Positions 25,257-32,229 of a stretch of 40,703 nucleotides of DNA are shown here, one piece after another. The translations under genes and the position numbers were made by a program. Under the pieces are notes generated by a model. The model ran no database searches. It saw only the letters and a program-made list of their open reading frames with translations, and was not told where the DNA came from. Within the stretch, counting starts at the first letter, position 1. Each line of letters opens with the position of its first letter. The stretch comes from Pyrinomonadaceae bacterium. GTDB lineage: Bacteria; Acidobacteriota; Blastocatellia; Pyrinomonadales; Pyrinomonadaceae. The stretch covers positions 1-40,703 of the forward strand of contig DASUNM010000030.1 in NCBI GenBank assembly GCA_036277115.1, read 5' to 3'.

Positions 25257-25826
25257 ATGCCAGAGAACACAAGCCGTGGTTACACGTATCCGGTATTCAC
25301 CGACGCGAACAGTTTCCCCGCACAGATACAGGATCTGGCGCAGGACATTGACGCGGACATGGAAGCGCTGGACCTGCGGATCGCGGCCGGGTACAACTTC
25401 CCCGCGTGCTCCGTCCAGGCCAGCGGGGTGAACCAGGCCATCGCCAACAACACCGACGTCACGGCCACGTACGACACGGAGCTGTACGACAACGGGGCCA
25501 TGGTCAACTTGGGCGTGTCGAACACCACGGTCAACATCGTCGTGACCGGGCTCTACCTGGCCATCGGCCGCGCCACGTTCGCCAGTGCCGCCGCCGCCCC
25601 CTCCGGCCGCAGCATCCGTCTCGTCTCCAGTGGCGTGCTCGGTGTGCTGGCACGTAAGGCCATCCGGGGCAACGAAGGACTTGCCGCGACCACCACCGTG
25701 CACATCGCCTCCCTGTTCCACGCCGTGGCCGGCACCACCGTGACCATGGTGCAGCGCCAGAACACAGGTGGTGCTATCAACTCCGTGTTCCGTCAGCTGC
25801 AAGTGGCCAAGATGGGTGATCTCTGA
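25257..25826 (+). CDS. Tail-tip/fibre protein B, 189 aa
   Basis: Paralogue of 23897 and 25826: GYTYPVFTDANSFPAQIQDLAQDIDADMEALDLRI at the start, then a beta-rich, C1q-like-looking domain (LVSSGVLGVLARKAIRGNEGLAATTTVHIASLFHAVAGTTV). Confidence 0.68.
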   Translation: MPENTSRGYTYPVFTDANSFPAQIQDLAQDIDADMEALDLRIAAGYNFPACSVQASGVNQAIANNTDVTATYDTELYDNGAMVNLGVSNTTVNIVVTGLYLAIGRATFASAAAAPSGRSIRLVSSGVLGVLARKAIRGNEGLAATTTVHIASLFHAVAGTTVTMVQRQNTGGAINSVFRQLQVAKMGDL

Positions 25827-26386
25827 TGGTGGCCTTCACCGCGAACCGGAACTACCCCTACAGCCAGTCCACGGACGATGCCGACGTGGCCGGGGACATC
25901 GAAGCCCTGGCGCGTGCCATTGACCTGGACATGGCCGCCGTGATGGCGAGCGTGCTGCCCCGGCGCATGGCGCGCGTCCGCAACCTCTCCACGGTCAAGC
26001 AGTTCTTCCCCGCTTCCGTCCAGACCGAGCTGACGTTCGACTTCGTTGACGTGGACAACGCGGGGATCGTCGATCTCGGGTCGTTCAACACACGCATGAC
26101 CCCCACCAGCGCCGGCCTGTGGTGCGTGTGGGGGGCCATCGAAGTGCCGAACGCGTTCGCCAACGGCGACGAGTTCATGATCCGCAAGAACGGGCTGGAA
26201 CTGACGCGGTACACCCCGCACGACGACGACCCGCAGGGGGAGACGGTCATGCGGACGATCTGCTCGGTCGGCACCGCGAACGGGACCACGGACTACTTCT
26301 CCCTGACGTTCAACCCGATCGCGGCCACGTCCGAGTACCGGATCTCGAACAAGCACATGGCGTGCTTCCGGCTCACGAACACCTGA
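25826..26386 (+). CDS. Tail-tip/fibre protein C, 186 aa
   Basis: Third paralogue: NRNYPYSQSTDDADVAGDIEALARAIDLDMAA, then a beta-rich domain ending RISNKHMACFRLTNT. Last gene of the rightward late block. It overlaps the preceding stop by one base and is followed by a strong bidirectional terminator. Confidence 0.68.
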   Translation: MVAFTANRNYPYSQSTDDADVAGDIEALARAIDLDMAAVMASVLPRRMARVRNLSTVKQFFPASVQTELTFDFVDVDNAGIVDLGSFNTRMTPTSAGLWCVWGAIEVPNAFANGDEFMIRKNGLELTRYTPHDDDPQGETVMRTICSVGTANGTTDYFSLTFNPIAATSEYRISNKHMACFRLTNT

Positions 26387-26437
26387 CGTATGGTGTAAGC
26401 GTGTCCGCGTGAACCTCGTTCGCGTCTGTTCCGTCAG

Positions 26438-26480
26438 CACGAGAGCCCCGCCGGGGATCAACCCGAGCGGGGCTCTCGTG
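26438..26480. terminator. Bidirectional terminator at the convergent junction
   Basis: A 14-bp stem CACGAGAGCCCCGC/GCGGGGCTCTCGTG between the end of the rightward late block and the leftward region. Confidence 0.88.
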
Positions 26481-26495
26481 TGTCTGTGACCGCGC

Positions 26496-26603
26496 CTAGG
26501 CGACCGTGATGAGAACGGCGGCCACCAGGAACCCGAGCAAGTTCCCGGCCAGCCACAGGAGCGTCAGACGCTCTTCGTTCCACAGGTAGCGAATCTCGTC
26601 CAC
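26496..26603 (-). CDS. 35-aa single-span membrane peptide
   Basis: Minus-strand gene from GTG (complement of 26601-26603), with GGAGGA seven bases upstream. A 40-aa version from ATG at 26618 is possible but lacks a ribosome site. The product is an acidic start (VDEIRYLWNEER), one transmembrane helix (LLWLAGNLLGFLVAAVLITVA) and nothing more. It could be a second holin-type or antiholin peptide; this is speculative. Confidence 0.6.
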   Translation of the reverse strand: MDEIRYLWNEERLTLLWLAGNLLGFLVAAVLITVA

Positions 26604-26620
26604 CGGTCCTCCGTTCATGG

Positions 26621-26656
26621 CCGAAGCCCCGCCGCATGGAGTCGACGGGGCTTCGG
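26621..26656 (-). terminator. Hairpin after the 254-aa gene
   Basis: An 11-bp stem CCGAAGCCCCG/CGGGGCTTCGG, 29 bases beyond the stop of the minus-strand gene ending at 26685. Confidence 0.8.
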
Positions 26657-26684
26657 TGCGGGTCATCCGTTCAGGGCTGGACCC

Positions 26685-27449
26685 CTACGCGAACGGGTTG
26701 ACTCCGGCGGGGGCCGAACCAGGCTGCGGCAGGGGCTGTGCCGCCGGGGGCGCCTGGTACGGGACGTTCTGGGGGACGCTCTGGCGGAGCTGTTCGTGGG
26801 CCAGCTCCGTGGCCAGGTTGGTGGCCGGTCCCACTGGTGCCGCCTGAGCGGGGGTGGCCGCCGCGTAGGTGGCAGGCTGAGCCGGGACGTACTGCGCCGC
26901 CTGCGGGGTGATCGTGGCAGCAGCGGCCGGGTACCCGGCGGGCGTCTGCTGCGCGTAGACCGGAGCCTGGTTCTGAGCGGCCGGGGCCGACGCGGCGCCA
27001 ACCATCTGCGTGGCCAGGAACTGGCGGGCGGTGTTCACCGCGTCCGGGTTCTGAGTCGCGTCGATCAGGCCCCACGGGTTGCCCTTCATGGGCTGGGTAC
27101 CCGGGTTGCGGGTGTCGATCCACGCCAGGACCGACGTGCGGGCGGCGAGAGCGTCCGCCAGTTGCTTGACGATCACTTCGGACTGGACGTACACACCCCG
27201 GTACTCGGGACCGTCGAACATCTGGCCCGTAGGGGTGGGCGGGTTGCCCTTCATCTGCGGCACCGGGCCGAGGCCGTCCACGACGGTGATGTCCGCCGTG
27301 ACGCGCTCCTGAGTGGAGCCGGGGGCGCCGAGGTTGTTGGGAACGGTCTCCTGCTTCAGCGGCTTGATCAGCACCAGCCGGCCACGGAACGAAGCGACCG
27401 TGGGGAAGGTGGAAGGAAGGATTGCGGGTCCGGCAAAGGGGTCGGTCAC
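26685..27449 (-). CDS. Probable ssDNA-binding-type protein, 254 aa
   Basis: Starts with GTG at 27449, with AGGAGCAGCAG upstream. The first 135 residues are a beta-rich core (FRGRLVLIKPLKQETV, RVTADITVVDGLGPVPQ, GVYVQSEVIVKQLADALAARTSVLAWIDT, PWGLIDAT) of a family common in actinophages next to replication genes, which I associate with OB-fold/ssDNA-binding function. The last 110 residues are Pro/Ala/Gln-rich, like the disordered tails of SSB proteins, but there is no acidic tip. Function is inferred, not shown. Confidence 0.5.
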   Translation of the reverse strand: MTDPFAGPAILPSTFPTVASFRGRLVLIKPLKQETVPNNLGAPGSTQERVTADITVVDGLGPVPQMKGNPPTPTGQMFDGPEYRGVYVQSEVIVKQLADALAARTSVLAWIDTRNPGTQPMKGNPWGLIDATQNPDAVNTARQFLATQMVGAASAPAAQNQAPVYAQQTPAGYPAAAATITPQAAQYVPAQPATYAAATPAQAAPVGPATNLATELAHEQLRQSVPQNVPYQAPPAAQPLPQPGSAPAGVNPFA

Positions 27450-27492
27450 GACTGCTGCTCCTGTGTTCGGTTGCGGTTTCAGGCGGTGCTCA

Positions 27493-27541
27493 CGGTACAG
27501 AGTGCGCCGCGTAGGCCCGCATGGACGCGCACTCTGTACCG
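27493..27541 (-). repeat. 15-bp perfect inverted repeat in the leader
   Basis: CGGTACAGAGTGCGC (27493-27507) pairs with GCGCACTCTGTACCG (27527-27541) across 19 bases, between the tRNA-like cluster and the 254-aa gene. A TTGACC (complement of 27544-27549) adjoins it. It may be an operator, a processing stem-loop or a terminator without T-run. A 9-codon leader frame (MNTPASAGD) precedes it. Confidence 0.6.
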
Positions 27542-27606
27542 CTGGTCAATCCCCGGCTGACGCGGGGGTATTCATTAAGCGGATTCCTCTTAGGTCAGCC
27601 AATCCG

Positions 27607-27674
27607 TGTGGTGGACGGGATTCGAACCCGCATTTCCTGATCACCTCAGGGTCCTAGCCGTTAGAGGACACCAC
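27607..27674 (-). tRNA. tRNA-like gene 1, anticodon uncertain (GUG best fit)
   Basis: 68 nt on the minus strand. Acceptor GTGGTGT pairs with CCACCAC except the last pair. The T-arm is normal (GCGGG, TTCGAAT, CCCGT) and the D-arm resembles Glu/Gln tRNAs (TCTAACGGCTAGGA). The anticodon stem CCTG/CAGG encloses AGGTGAT, which would give GUG (His) but lacks U33, and the variable loop is only about 3 nt. CCA is not encoded. Amino-acid identity is not secure. Confidence 0.65.
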
Positions 27675-27728
27675 GTGAAGCTACTTCTCGGGGTGATCAA
27701 GCCCCTCGGTTTGCTTCCCAGCATGCGT

Positions 27729-27848
27729 ATCGAGTGAGGGATTCGAACCCCCGAGTCAGATTCCGCTCCGTGGTTTACCCGGGCCCACGTCCAGCATCAT
27801 CGTCCTACCGGGCTTCCCCGGCGCCTTAGGCCGCTCAGCCAACTCGAT
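27729..27848 (-). tRNA. tRNA-like gene 2, class II type with 120-nt length
   Basis: The acceptor ATCGAGT/ACTCGAT pairs perfectly over 7 bp, the T-arm is intact (GGGGG, TTCGAAT, CCCTC), and the D-arm TGGCTGAGCGGCCTAAGGC is of Ser/Leu type. The middle region is about 65 nt where 35-40 are expected. It can form CCGGG-GAAG-CCCGG and CGTGG(11)CCACG hairpins. If the second CCCGG copy is used instead, the anticodon loop would be 33 nt, as if carrying a 26-nt insertion. No standard anticodon loop is visible. Confidence 0.6.
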
Positions 27849-27916
27849 TTAACGTGGCAGCGCTCCACGTAAATCCGTGGAATAGGCGCCCTACGGTTTG
27901 ACCCGCGCCGCCACCG

Positions 27917-27984
27917 TGACTGGAGATGGATTCGAACCATCGCCCCGCCCGTCGGGCGTGCACTACCCACAGTGCTATCCAGTC
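27917..27984 (-). tRNA. tRNA-like gene 3, shortened anticodon domain (GAC best fit)
   Basis: 68 nt. Acceptor GACTGGA/TCCAGTC, TA at positions 8-9, D-stem GCAC/GTGC with GG in the loop, and T-arm GATGG, TTCGAAT, CCATC are all regular. Only 17 nt lie between D and T arms. The anticodon hairpin folds either as CGCCC-GAC-GGGCG (3-nt loop) or as a 3-bp stem with loop CCGACGG, giving GAC (Val). Functionality is doubtful; the acceptor and T-arm are perfect. Confidence 0.6.
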
Positions 27985-28262
27985 ACCCGGGAATCTCCTG
28001 TTGCCCTAAGGCCAGCCTCTCCCTTCGGGACCACCGTCTCGTTCGGTCCTCACGTCGCAGATGCTGTTGTCTTTTGACGTATCCACCCGTGGGCTTCGTG
28101 TCTTGGGAAGTCTCCTGCTGCGATCCCAGCATTATCACCCAGTGGACGAGCCTGGATCTGCCCCAGGATCTCTCTCGGATACTCGGTCGGTACGAGCCCG
28201 AAAGGCTTTTCACTGTGTCCGGTCCGACCCCGGCTTAAGCTACTCGCCCTTGATATTCAGTT
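27985..28262 (-). ncRNA. Uncoded structured stretch, candidate novel RNA
   Basis: About 280 bases with no convincing gene between the tRNA-like cluster and the 356-aa gene. Read on the minus strand it contains several hairpins: GTCGG...CCGAC enclosing AAGCC-TTTC-GGGCT; CCTGG(7)CCAGG flanked by CGAG/CTCG; TGCTG(6)CAGCA; TACGTC...GACGTG; and GGACC...GGTCC. It matches no tmRNA or RNase P signature I can see. Being co-oriented with the tRNA-like genes, it may be part of the same transcript. Confidence 0.4.
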
Positions 28263-28265
28263 GGC

Positions 28266-28332
28266 CGCACCGGGGGCCAGGATTTCGCCCTCCGGCTCCC
28301 GGTGCGTGTCCCACTGTAGCCAGGTTACTGGC
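28266..28332 (-). terminator. Two hairpins after the 356-aa gene
   Basis: GCCAG-GTTA-CTGGC (28319-28332) lies 7 bases beyond the stop. It is followed by a long stem CGCACCGGG/CCCGGTGCG (28266-28306) that continues inward with GCC/GGC and GGA/TCC pairs. They form a transcription stop or the first element of the structured RNA beyond. Confidence 0.65.
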
Positions 28333-28338
28333 CTGAGG

Positions 28339-29409
28339 TCAAGCCGTACGGCACTCGTTGTCTCCCCACGACACGACCCGGGAACTGGACGCGTTGATCC
28401 GGTCCCGATGGAGACCGTAGTGGCCTCGGACGCGCACGCACGCGCGGGAGCTGTCCTCGGTGAACACCCGCCCGCAGGACAGCCGCCCGCAGGACAGCGG
28501 CTCGGACGGGACCGGCACCTTGCTCTCCACCAGCTTGCCGGACGGCCCGTGCAGCTCAGCGAACTGCACACCGTCGCTCTCCACCGCGTCCGCGAAGATC
28601 TCCCGAGCCAGGTCCTCCGGGCTGTGCGTGACTCCCTCGTATGCCCCGGACCGGTACCAGATCTTGACGCTGTACTCGATGACCGTGGGCCACTCGTACA
28701 CCGTCTGGTCGTTCATTCCCTGAGCCTTGTGCGTGTCGTGGGGACCGCTCAGCGTGCACGTGTAGTCGTACCCGGTCTGTGTCTCCCGCTCGCCGCAGTA
28801 GCGGACCGGCTCCGTGGGCTCCGGGGCCGGCTGCGTCTTGGTCATCGTCTCCGTGCGCTTGTCGCCCGTGTCCGATCCCACCTTCCTCACCGCCGCGTCC
28901 ACCATCGACGTGAGGAACTCCCGCGCGTCCGGGTTCCCTTCCAGGTAGCCCTTCACCCAGAGACCACGCGCGGTCAGCGTGTGGGTCTCGTACCCGTTCT
29001 CCCGCGTCAGCTCCCGGTTGTACTCCACGAGACCCCGGTCCATCAGCGCGACCGTGGTTCCGACGCGGGTACCAACCCGGATCTCGTGCCCGTCCTCGGT
29101 CCGTGCCGCATCCGTGAGCGCTTCTGCCATCCGGTCCGAGATCCTGATCGTGCTCGGGGTCTTCTTGGCCGGGGCCGACTCCGTCGCGGCGGGGGCCTCT
29201 TCCAGATCGCCTACCAGGAACATCCGACGCTCTCCTGTGGCCGACTCGACGCACACCTCCGGGATCTTCCACCCGTTGTGGTCAAGAGCGCCGGTGTCGA
29301 CGACCGTTCCCGCGAACTCGCCGACACGCTCCGACTCGCTGCGGAACTGCGAACCGTGTCCGTCGTTCTTGACCTGGACCTTTGTACCGACCGGGTATCG
29401 CTCGCTCAT
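28339..29409 (-). CDS. Hypothetical protein, 356 aa
   Basis: Unrecognised. The N-terminal 65 residues (VGTKVQVKNDGHGSQ..., GTVVDTGALDHNGWKIPEVCVE) look like an SH3-type beta barrel. An acidic linker leads to a helical, winged-helix-like region (IRISDRMAEALTDAART...YETHTLTARGLWVKGYLEGN). The C-terminal half has scattered Cys/His (CGERETQTGYDYTC) and a Cys pair, CGRLSCGRVF. Preceded by the GGAGACAGGA-type leader seen before other minus-strand genes. Confidence 0.7.
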   Translation of the reverse strand: MSERYPVGTKVQVKNDGHGSQFRSESERVGEFAGTVVDTGALDHNGWKIPEVCVESATGERRMFLVGDLEEAPAATESAPAKKTPSTIRISDRMAEALTDAARTEDGHEIRVGTRVGTTVALMDRGLVEYNRELTRENGYETHTLTARGLWVKGYLEGNPDAREFLTSMVDAAVRKVGSDTGDKRTETMTKTQPAPEPTEPVRYCGERETQTGYDYTCTLSGPHDTHKAQGMNDQTVYEWPTVIEYSVKIWYRSGAYEGVTHSPEDLAREIFADAVESDGVQFAELHGPSGKLVESKVPVPSEPLSCGRLSCGRVFTEDSSRACVRVRGHYGLHRDRINASSSRVVSWGDNECRTA

Positions 29410-29440
29410 GTCCGTCTCCTGTGTCCGGTTCCGTGTCCTT

Positions 29441-29487
29441 CTACTGCCTCAGGCCCGGACCCCTTTCGGGTATCCGGGCCGGTTGGG
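29441..29487 (-). repeat. Dispersed terminator repeat, copy 1
   Basis: The stem GGCCCGGA/TCCGGGCC with inner CCC/GGG and flanking ACTGCCTCA is nearly identical to 33191-33237. It lies between the gene ending at 29497 and the next start at 29409, acting as a terminator and possibly marking a duplicated intergenic cassette. Confidence 0.85.
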
Positions 29488-29496
29488 CTGTGTCGT

Positions 29497-29739
29497 TCAG
29501 GGAGCGGTGGGAAGCACCCGGGTGGCGGTCACCTTCATGCCGTGCTTGCGGAAGTCGGGGAGAGCCTTCTTCTTGGCGTCCTCCAGAGTGGCCAGGTAGC
29601 TCCAGCCGAGCCGCTTCCACTCGTTCGTGTCCGGGTAGAACGCCCACGTAGCGAAAGTGGGGACCTTCCCGCCCTTCAGCTCCGTCACCGTCTGCTCGTT
29701 GTCCGGGTGAGCGACTACGTAAGTGCTGCGACCGGCCAT
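29497..29739 (-). CDS. Hypothetical protein, 80 aa
   Basis: Starts at MAGRSTYVVAHPDNE (ATG complement of 29737-29739), preceded by the repeated GGGAGACGGACATG leader; upstream in-frame codons overlap the promoter. Compact alpha/beta protein with aromatic-rich WAFYPDTNEWKRLGWSYLA. Unrecognised; has its own promoter and terminator. Confidence 0.7.
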   Translation of the reverse strand: MAGRSTYVVAHPDNEQTVTELKGGKVPTFATWAFYPDTNEWKRLGWSYLATLEDAKKKALPDFRKHGMKVTATRVLPTAP

Positions 29740-29781
29740 GTCCGTCTCCCTGTTTCCGTTCCCGTGTCCCTCTGTGTCTCT

Positions 29782-29811
29782 ATTATGGACACGAGAGGAC
29801 ACGGAACGCAA
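29782..29811 (-). promoter_or_regulatory. Sigma70-type promoter for the 80-aa gene
   Basis: On the minus strand TTGCGT, an 18-base spacer, then CATAAT. The same arrangement and the same downstream leader occur at 33484-33513. Confidence 0.75.
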
Positions 29812-29814
29812 GTA

Positions 29815-29839
29815 GGCCCCGGAAGATTCTTCCGGGGCC
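29815..29839 (-). terminator. Hairpin terminator
   Basis: GGCCCCGGAA/TTCCGGGGCC stem with GATTC loop, 17 bases after the stop of the gene ending at 29857 and directly abutting the next promoter. Confidence 0.82.
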
Positions 29840-29856
29840 GTACGAGGAGCAGTGGG

Positions 29857-30138
29857 TCAGACAGCGAGCACGGTCACCCGAGCGCCGTTGGCCGCCGGAG
29901 CCGAGGCAAAGTTCAGCGCCAGACCGGAGACCGACGCGGTGCCGGACACGTCGTACGTGTCGACCTCACCGGTTGCGAGGTTGCGCACGGAGTAGACCAC
30001 GTCCGCCGTGTTCAGCCCGTGGGCGATGTTGAACGACGTCTGCGTCCCGTTGCCGATGGTCTGGGTGTACGACCGTACGGCGGGAGCCGGCGGGTTGGTG
30101 GAGTCCTCGGGGTCAATCTCGATGCAGATCTTCGTCAT
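29857..30138 (-). CDS. Tail-fibre/decoration-like beta protein, 93 aa
   Basis: From ATG at 30138 with GGAG upstream. The core reads RSYTQTIGNGTQTSFNIAHGLNTADVVYSVRNLATGEVDTYDV and SGLALNFASAPAANGARVTVLAV. This is the pattern of the small beta domain (IGdG-atSF-vtHgLgT-dVvv-vrd) used at the ends of phage fibre and head-decoration proteins. It is encoded away from the structural block, on the opposite strand, as an independent unit. Confidence 0.68.
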   Translation of the reverse strand: MTKICIEIDPEDSTNPPAPAVRSYTQTIGNGTQTSFNIAHGLNTADVVYSVRNLATGEVDTYDVSGTASVSGLALNFASAPAANGARVTVLAV

Positions 30139-30184
30139 GGGGAACTCCAGTCGTGAGGGGCTTCCAGTGTCCCGCGCGTGGTCA

Positions 30185-30213
30185 GAGGGGCACAAGCTGA
30201 GCCCGTGCCCCTC
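30185..30213 (-). terminator. Hairpin terminator
   Basis: GAGGGGCAC/GTGCCCCTC stem, 11-base loop, 24 bases after the stop of the nuclease gene ending at 30238. Confidence 0.8.
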
Positions 30214-30237
30214 ACACTTCCCTCACCGCGTGTTCGT

Positions 30238-32139
30238 TCAGGCGCGTGCGAGCGCGTTCAGCCTGTCCTTGCCGAGCCCCACCAGCACGGCCAGCTGGTC
30301 CTGGTGGAACTTCCCGCTGTCCATGGCGAACTGATAGATCGTGGACACGGCCAACTGGTCCTGGGCCGTGGAGATCAGTTCCTTGGCCAGCCCCCACGCG
30401 TCGTCCGCAGTAAGCGGCGCCGGGTAGGGAAGCGGTTCCGTGGTCGGCCCGGGCGCCGAAACCGGCCCGTGAAGATCGGCCATCATCAGAGTCCGGAAGC
30501 GCTTCTTCTCCTTCAGGCTGGCTTGCAGCGGCCCGAGCCGCTGAGCGTCCCTCCAGCCCCGCTCGATGTCCGCCACGTACAGCGTGCAGCCGTCCCCGTC
30601 CGCCGGGAGGTGGACCACGATCGCAATGTCCGTGCGCACCTTCACCGACCCGGGCAGGAAGTCAAAGTGCCGCAGGGGCTCCCAGGTCTTCGTGTTCCAG
30701 TCGAACAGCCCGTGCGTGTTCACCCCGTGCGCGTACAGCGCAAGCTGGACTTCGATCTCCATCTCTCCGTAGCTGAGGTCCGAGCCCGTCTTGAGGTCCC
30801 CGATCACCAGCGACCCGTCGGGCAGCTGGAAGATCCGGTCCAGGGTGCCGGCCACCGGGAGCGGCGCGCCGACCTGATCCGCGCGCACGGCCGTGGTGCG
30901 CTCGATCCACTCCGGGCGCGTGCGCAGTCCGGCGCCATTGATACGGCACAAGTACTGGTCAACTCGATGACGGTACTCGGTTGGTACGTCCGCCAGGGAC
31001 ATGAGACCCGCATCAATACGCTCGCTGAACGCGTGGTACGCGGTGCCGATGTTGGCCGCGACCTTTGACCCGGCCGCGTCCTTGGCCTGAGCCGCGATGG
31101 AGTTCAGGTCGTTGCGGTCCCGCTTGACCTCCAGCCCGTTGGCCAGCATCAGCAGGTCTGGGCGCAGGGTCAGACCCCGGATGACGTTGCGCTCGTTCCA
31201 TGCCTCAATGGCCTTGGTGTTGGCGCCCAGCTTGGCGAACGTGGTCGCGCGCGTGTGCGCCGTGCCCATGATCAGGTACCGGCCCCACCGGTCCCTGACC
31301 GGCTCCGGCTGACCGCTCACCGTGGTCGTCGACTCGGGGATGTCTGAGGCGGCCGCCGGCGCGGTGAAGGGCAGGGGCAACGCGGCTGTCTGAGCCCCGT
31401 ACGCGACTTGCGAGACACCCAGCGCTTCCACGCGCTGCTCCGGGGTCATGCGGTCGAGCACAGTCCCAGTGGGTGTCCACTGGTCATGCGGGAGCGGCTC
31501 GTGCAGCGGAGCAGCGGCCACGGCGTCGCTGAGGGAATACGGTAGCGGACCGTGGTCATGTGGGAGCGGCTCGTCGGCACCGCAGTCCCCGCACAGCCAT
31601 CCGCCTTCACCGTTCGCCCGGATCTCGCCACCTTCCAGGATCGATCCGCCGCACGTGCCGTCGCACTCCCCGTCGAACGCGGCGAGCACCCAGGGGCCAC
31701 GCGTGATGTTGTCGGAGACGTCTCCTTCCGCCACGGCCAGCGGGGCCGTCCACGGGTCCGCGACGATCGGCGTGCCGCCGGGGGCCACCCCCACCACGTC
31801 GCTCGGAACAAGCCCGTTGTAGCCCGTGGCTGCGTGCTCCTCGCAGTGATCCGGGTCCCCCTGACACGAAAGGCAGTCATCGCACCCCGCACACACGGAC
31901 GGGCCGAACCGCTGCTCTTCCGTGCAACCGGTCGTGTGCTCCACCTCCGGAGGCTGCTGCGCCCCCGAGCAGAGCCCCGGGCCCGTGCGCGAGTTGTGCT
32001 TGCGGATGACCGGCTTGCCCTTGTGCTCGCCCGTGCGCGCGGTACCGAGCTGGTAGCTGAACGCGCACCCGGTGCACTTTCCCCGGGGCTTCTCCTGCTT
32101 GGTGGGACCGTTCAGCTCTACGGCCTCGATGTCGTCCAC
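30238..32139 (-). CDS. Cas4/RecB-like PD-(D/E)XK exonuclease with Cys-rich N-terminal half
   Basis: 633 residues from GTG at 32139 (GAGGAGCAGCAG upstream); an earlier ATG at 32184 is possible but has no ribosome site. The C-terminal nuclease shows GTAYHAFSERID (about 367-378), GTLDRIFQLPDGSLVIGDLKTG (about 430-451, catalytic D...DxK) and EVQLALYAHG, as in Cas4/RecB-family exonucleases. The first 190 residues contain many Cys/His in CxxC pairs (GKCTGCAF, CAGCDDCLSCQGDPDHCEEH, CDGTCGG, WLCGDCGADE), presumably zinc or an iron-sulfur cluster. Probable role in recombination or DNA-end processing with the resolvase and helicase. Confidence 0.82.
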   Translation of the reverse strand: MDDIEAVELNGPTKQEKPRGKCTGCAFSYQLGTARTGEHKGKPVIRKHNSRTGPGLCSGAQQPPEVEHTTGCTEEQRFGPSVCAGCDDCLSCQGDPDHCEEHAATGYNGLVPSDVVGVAPGGTPIVADPWTAPLAVAEGDVSDNITRGPWVLAAFDGECDGTCGGSILEGGEIRANGEGGWLCGDCGADEPLPHDHGPLPYSLSDAVAAAPLHEPLPHDQWTPTGTVLDRMTPEQRVEALGVSQVAYGAQTAALPLPFTAPAAASDIPESTTTVSGQPEPVRDRWGRYLIMGTAHTRATTFAKLGANTKAIEAWNERNVIRGLTLRPDLLMLANGLEVKRDRNDLNSIAAQAKDAAGSKVAANIGTAYHAFSERIDAGLMSLADVPTEYRHRVDQYLCRINGAGLRTRPEWIERTTAVRADQVGAPLPVAGTLDRIFQLPDGSLVIGDLKTGSDLSYGEMEIEVQLALYAHGVNTHGLFDWNTKTWEPLRHFDFLPGSVKVRTDIAIVVHLPADGDGCTLYVADIERGWRDAQRLGPLQASLKEKKRFRTLMMADLHGPVSAPGPTTEPLPYPAPLTADDAWGLAKELISTAQDQLAVSTIYQFAMDSGKFHQDQLAVLVGLGKDRLNALARA

Positions 32140-32191
32140 TGCTGCTCCTCGTTCGTCGTCCACGGGAGAAGTCTCCCTCATCATGGGGCAA

Positions 32192-32220
32192 GGGCCCGCT
32201 CAGTTGCCGTGAGCGGGCCC
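32192..32220 (-). terminator. Hairpin terminator
   Basis: GGGCCCGCTCA/TGAGCGGGCCC stem with 7-base loop, 9 bases after the stop at 32230. Confidence 0.85.
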
Positions 32221-32229
32221 GTGGTCGTG

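Noticed and set aside
27607..27984. tRNA genes as an attachment site
   Set aside because: No integrase and no partial tRNA duplication elsewhere in the window.
27985..28262. A tmRNA next to the tRNA-like genes
   Set aside because: A GTA-GCT-TAA end to a short frame is suggestive, but there is no tmRNA 5' consensus and no separate 3' half acceptor pairing. The nearest T-arm belongs to a self-contained tRNA-like unit.
28261..30156. A 631-codon plus-strand frame across the tRNA-proximal region and three minus-strand genes
   Set aside because: It crosses terminators and promoters of the minus-strand genes and its product is low-complexity Arg/Val/His sequence. The minus-strand genes have ribosome sites and sensible proteins.
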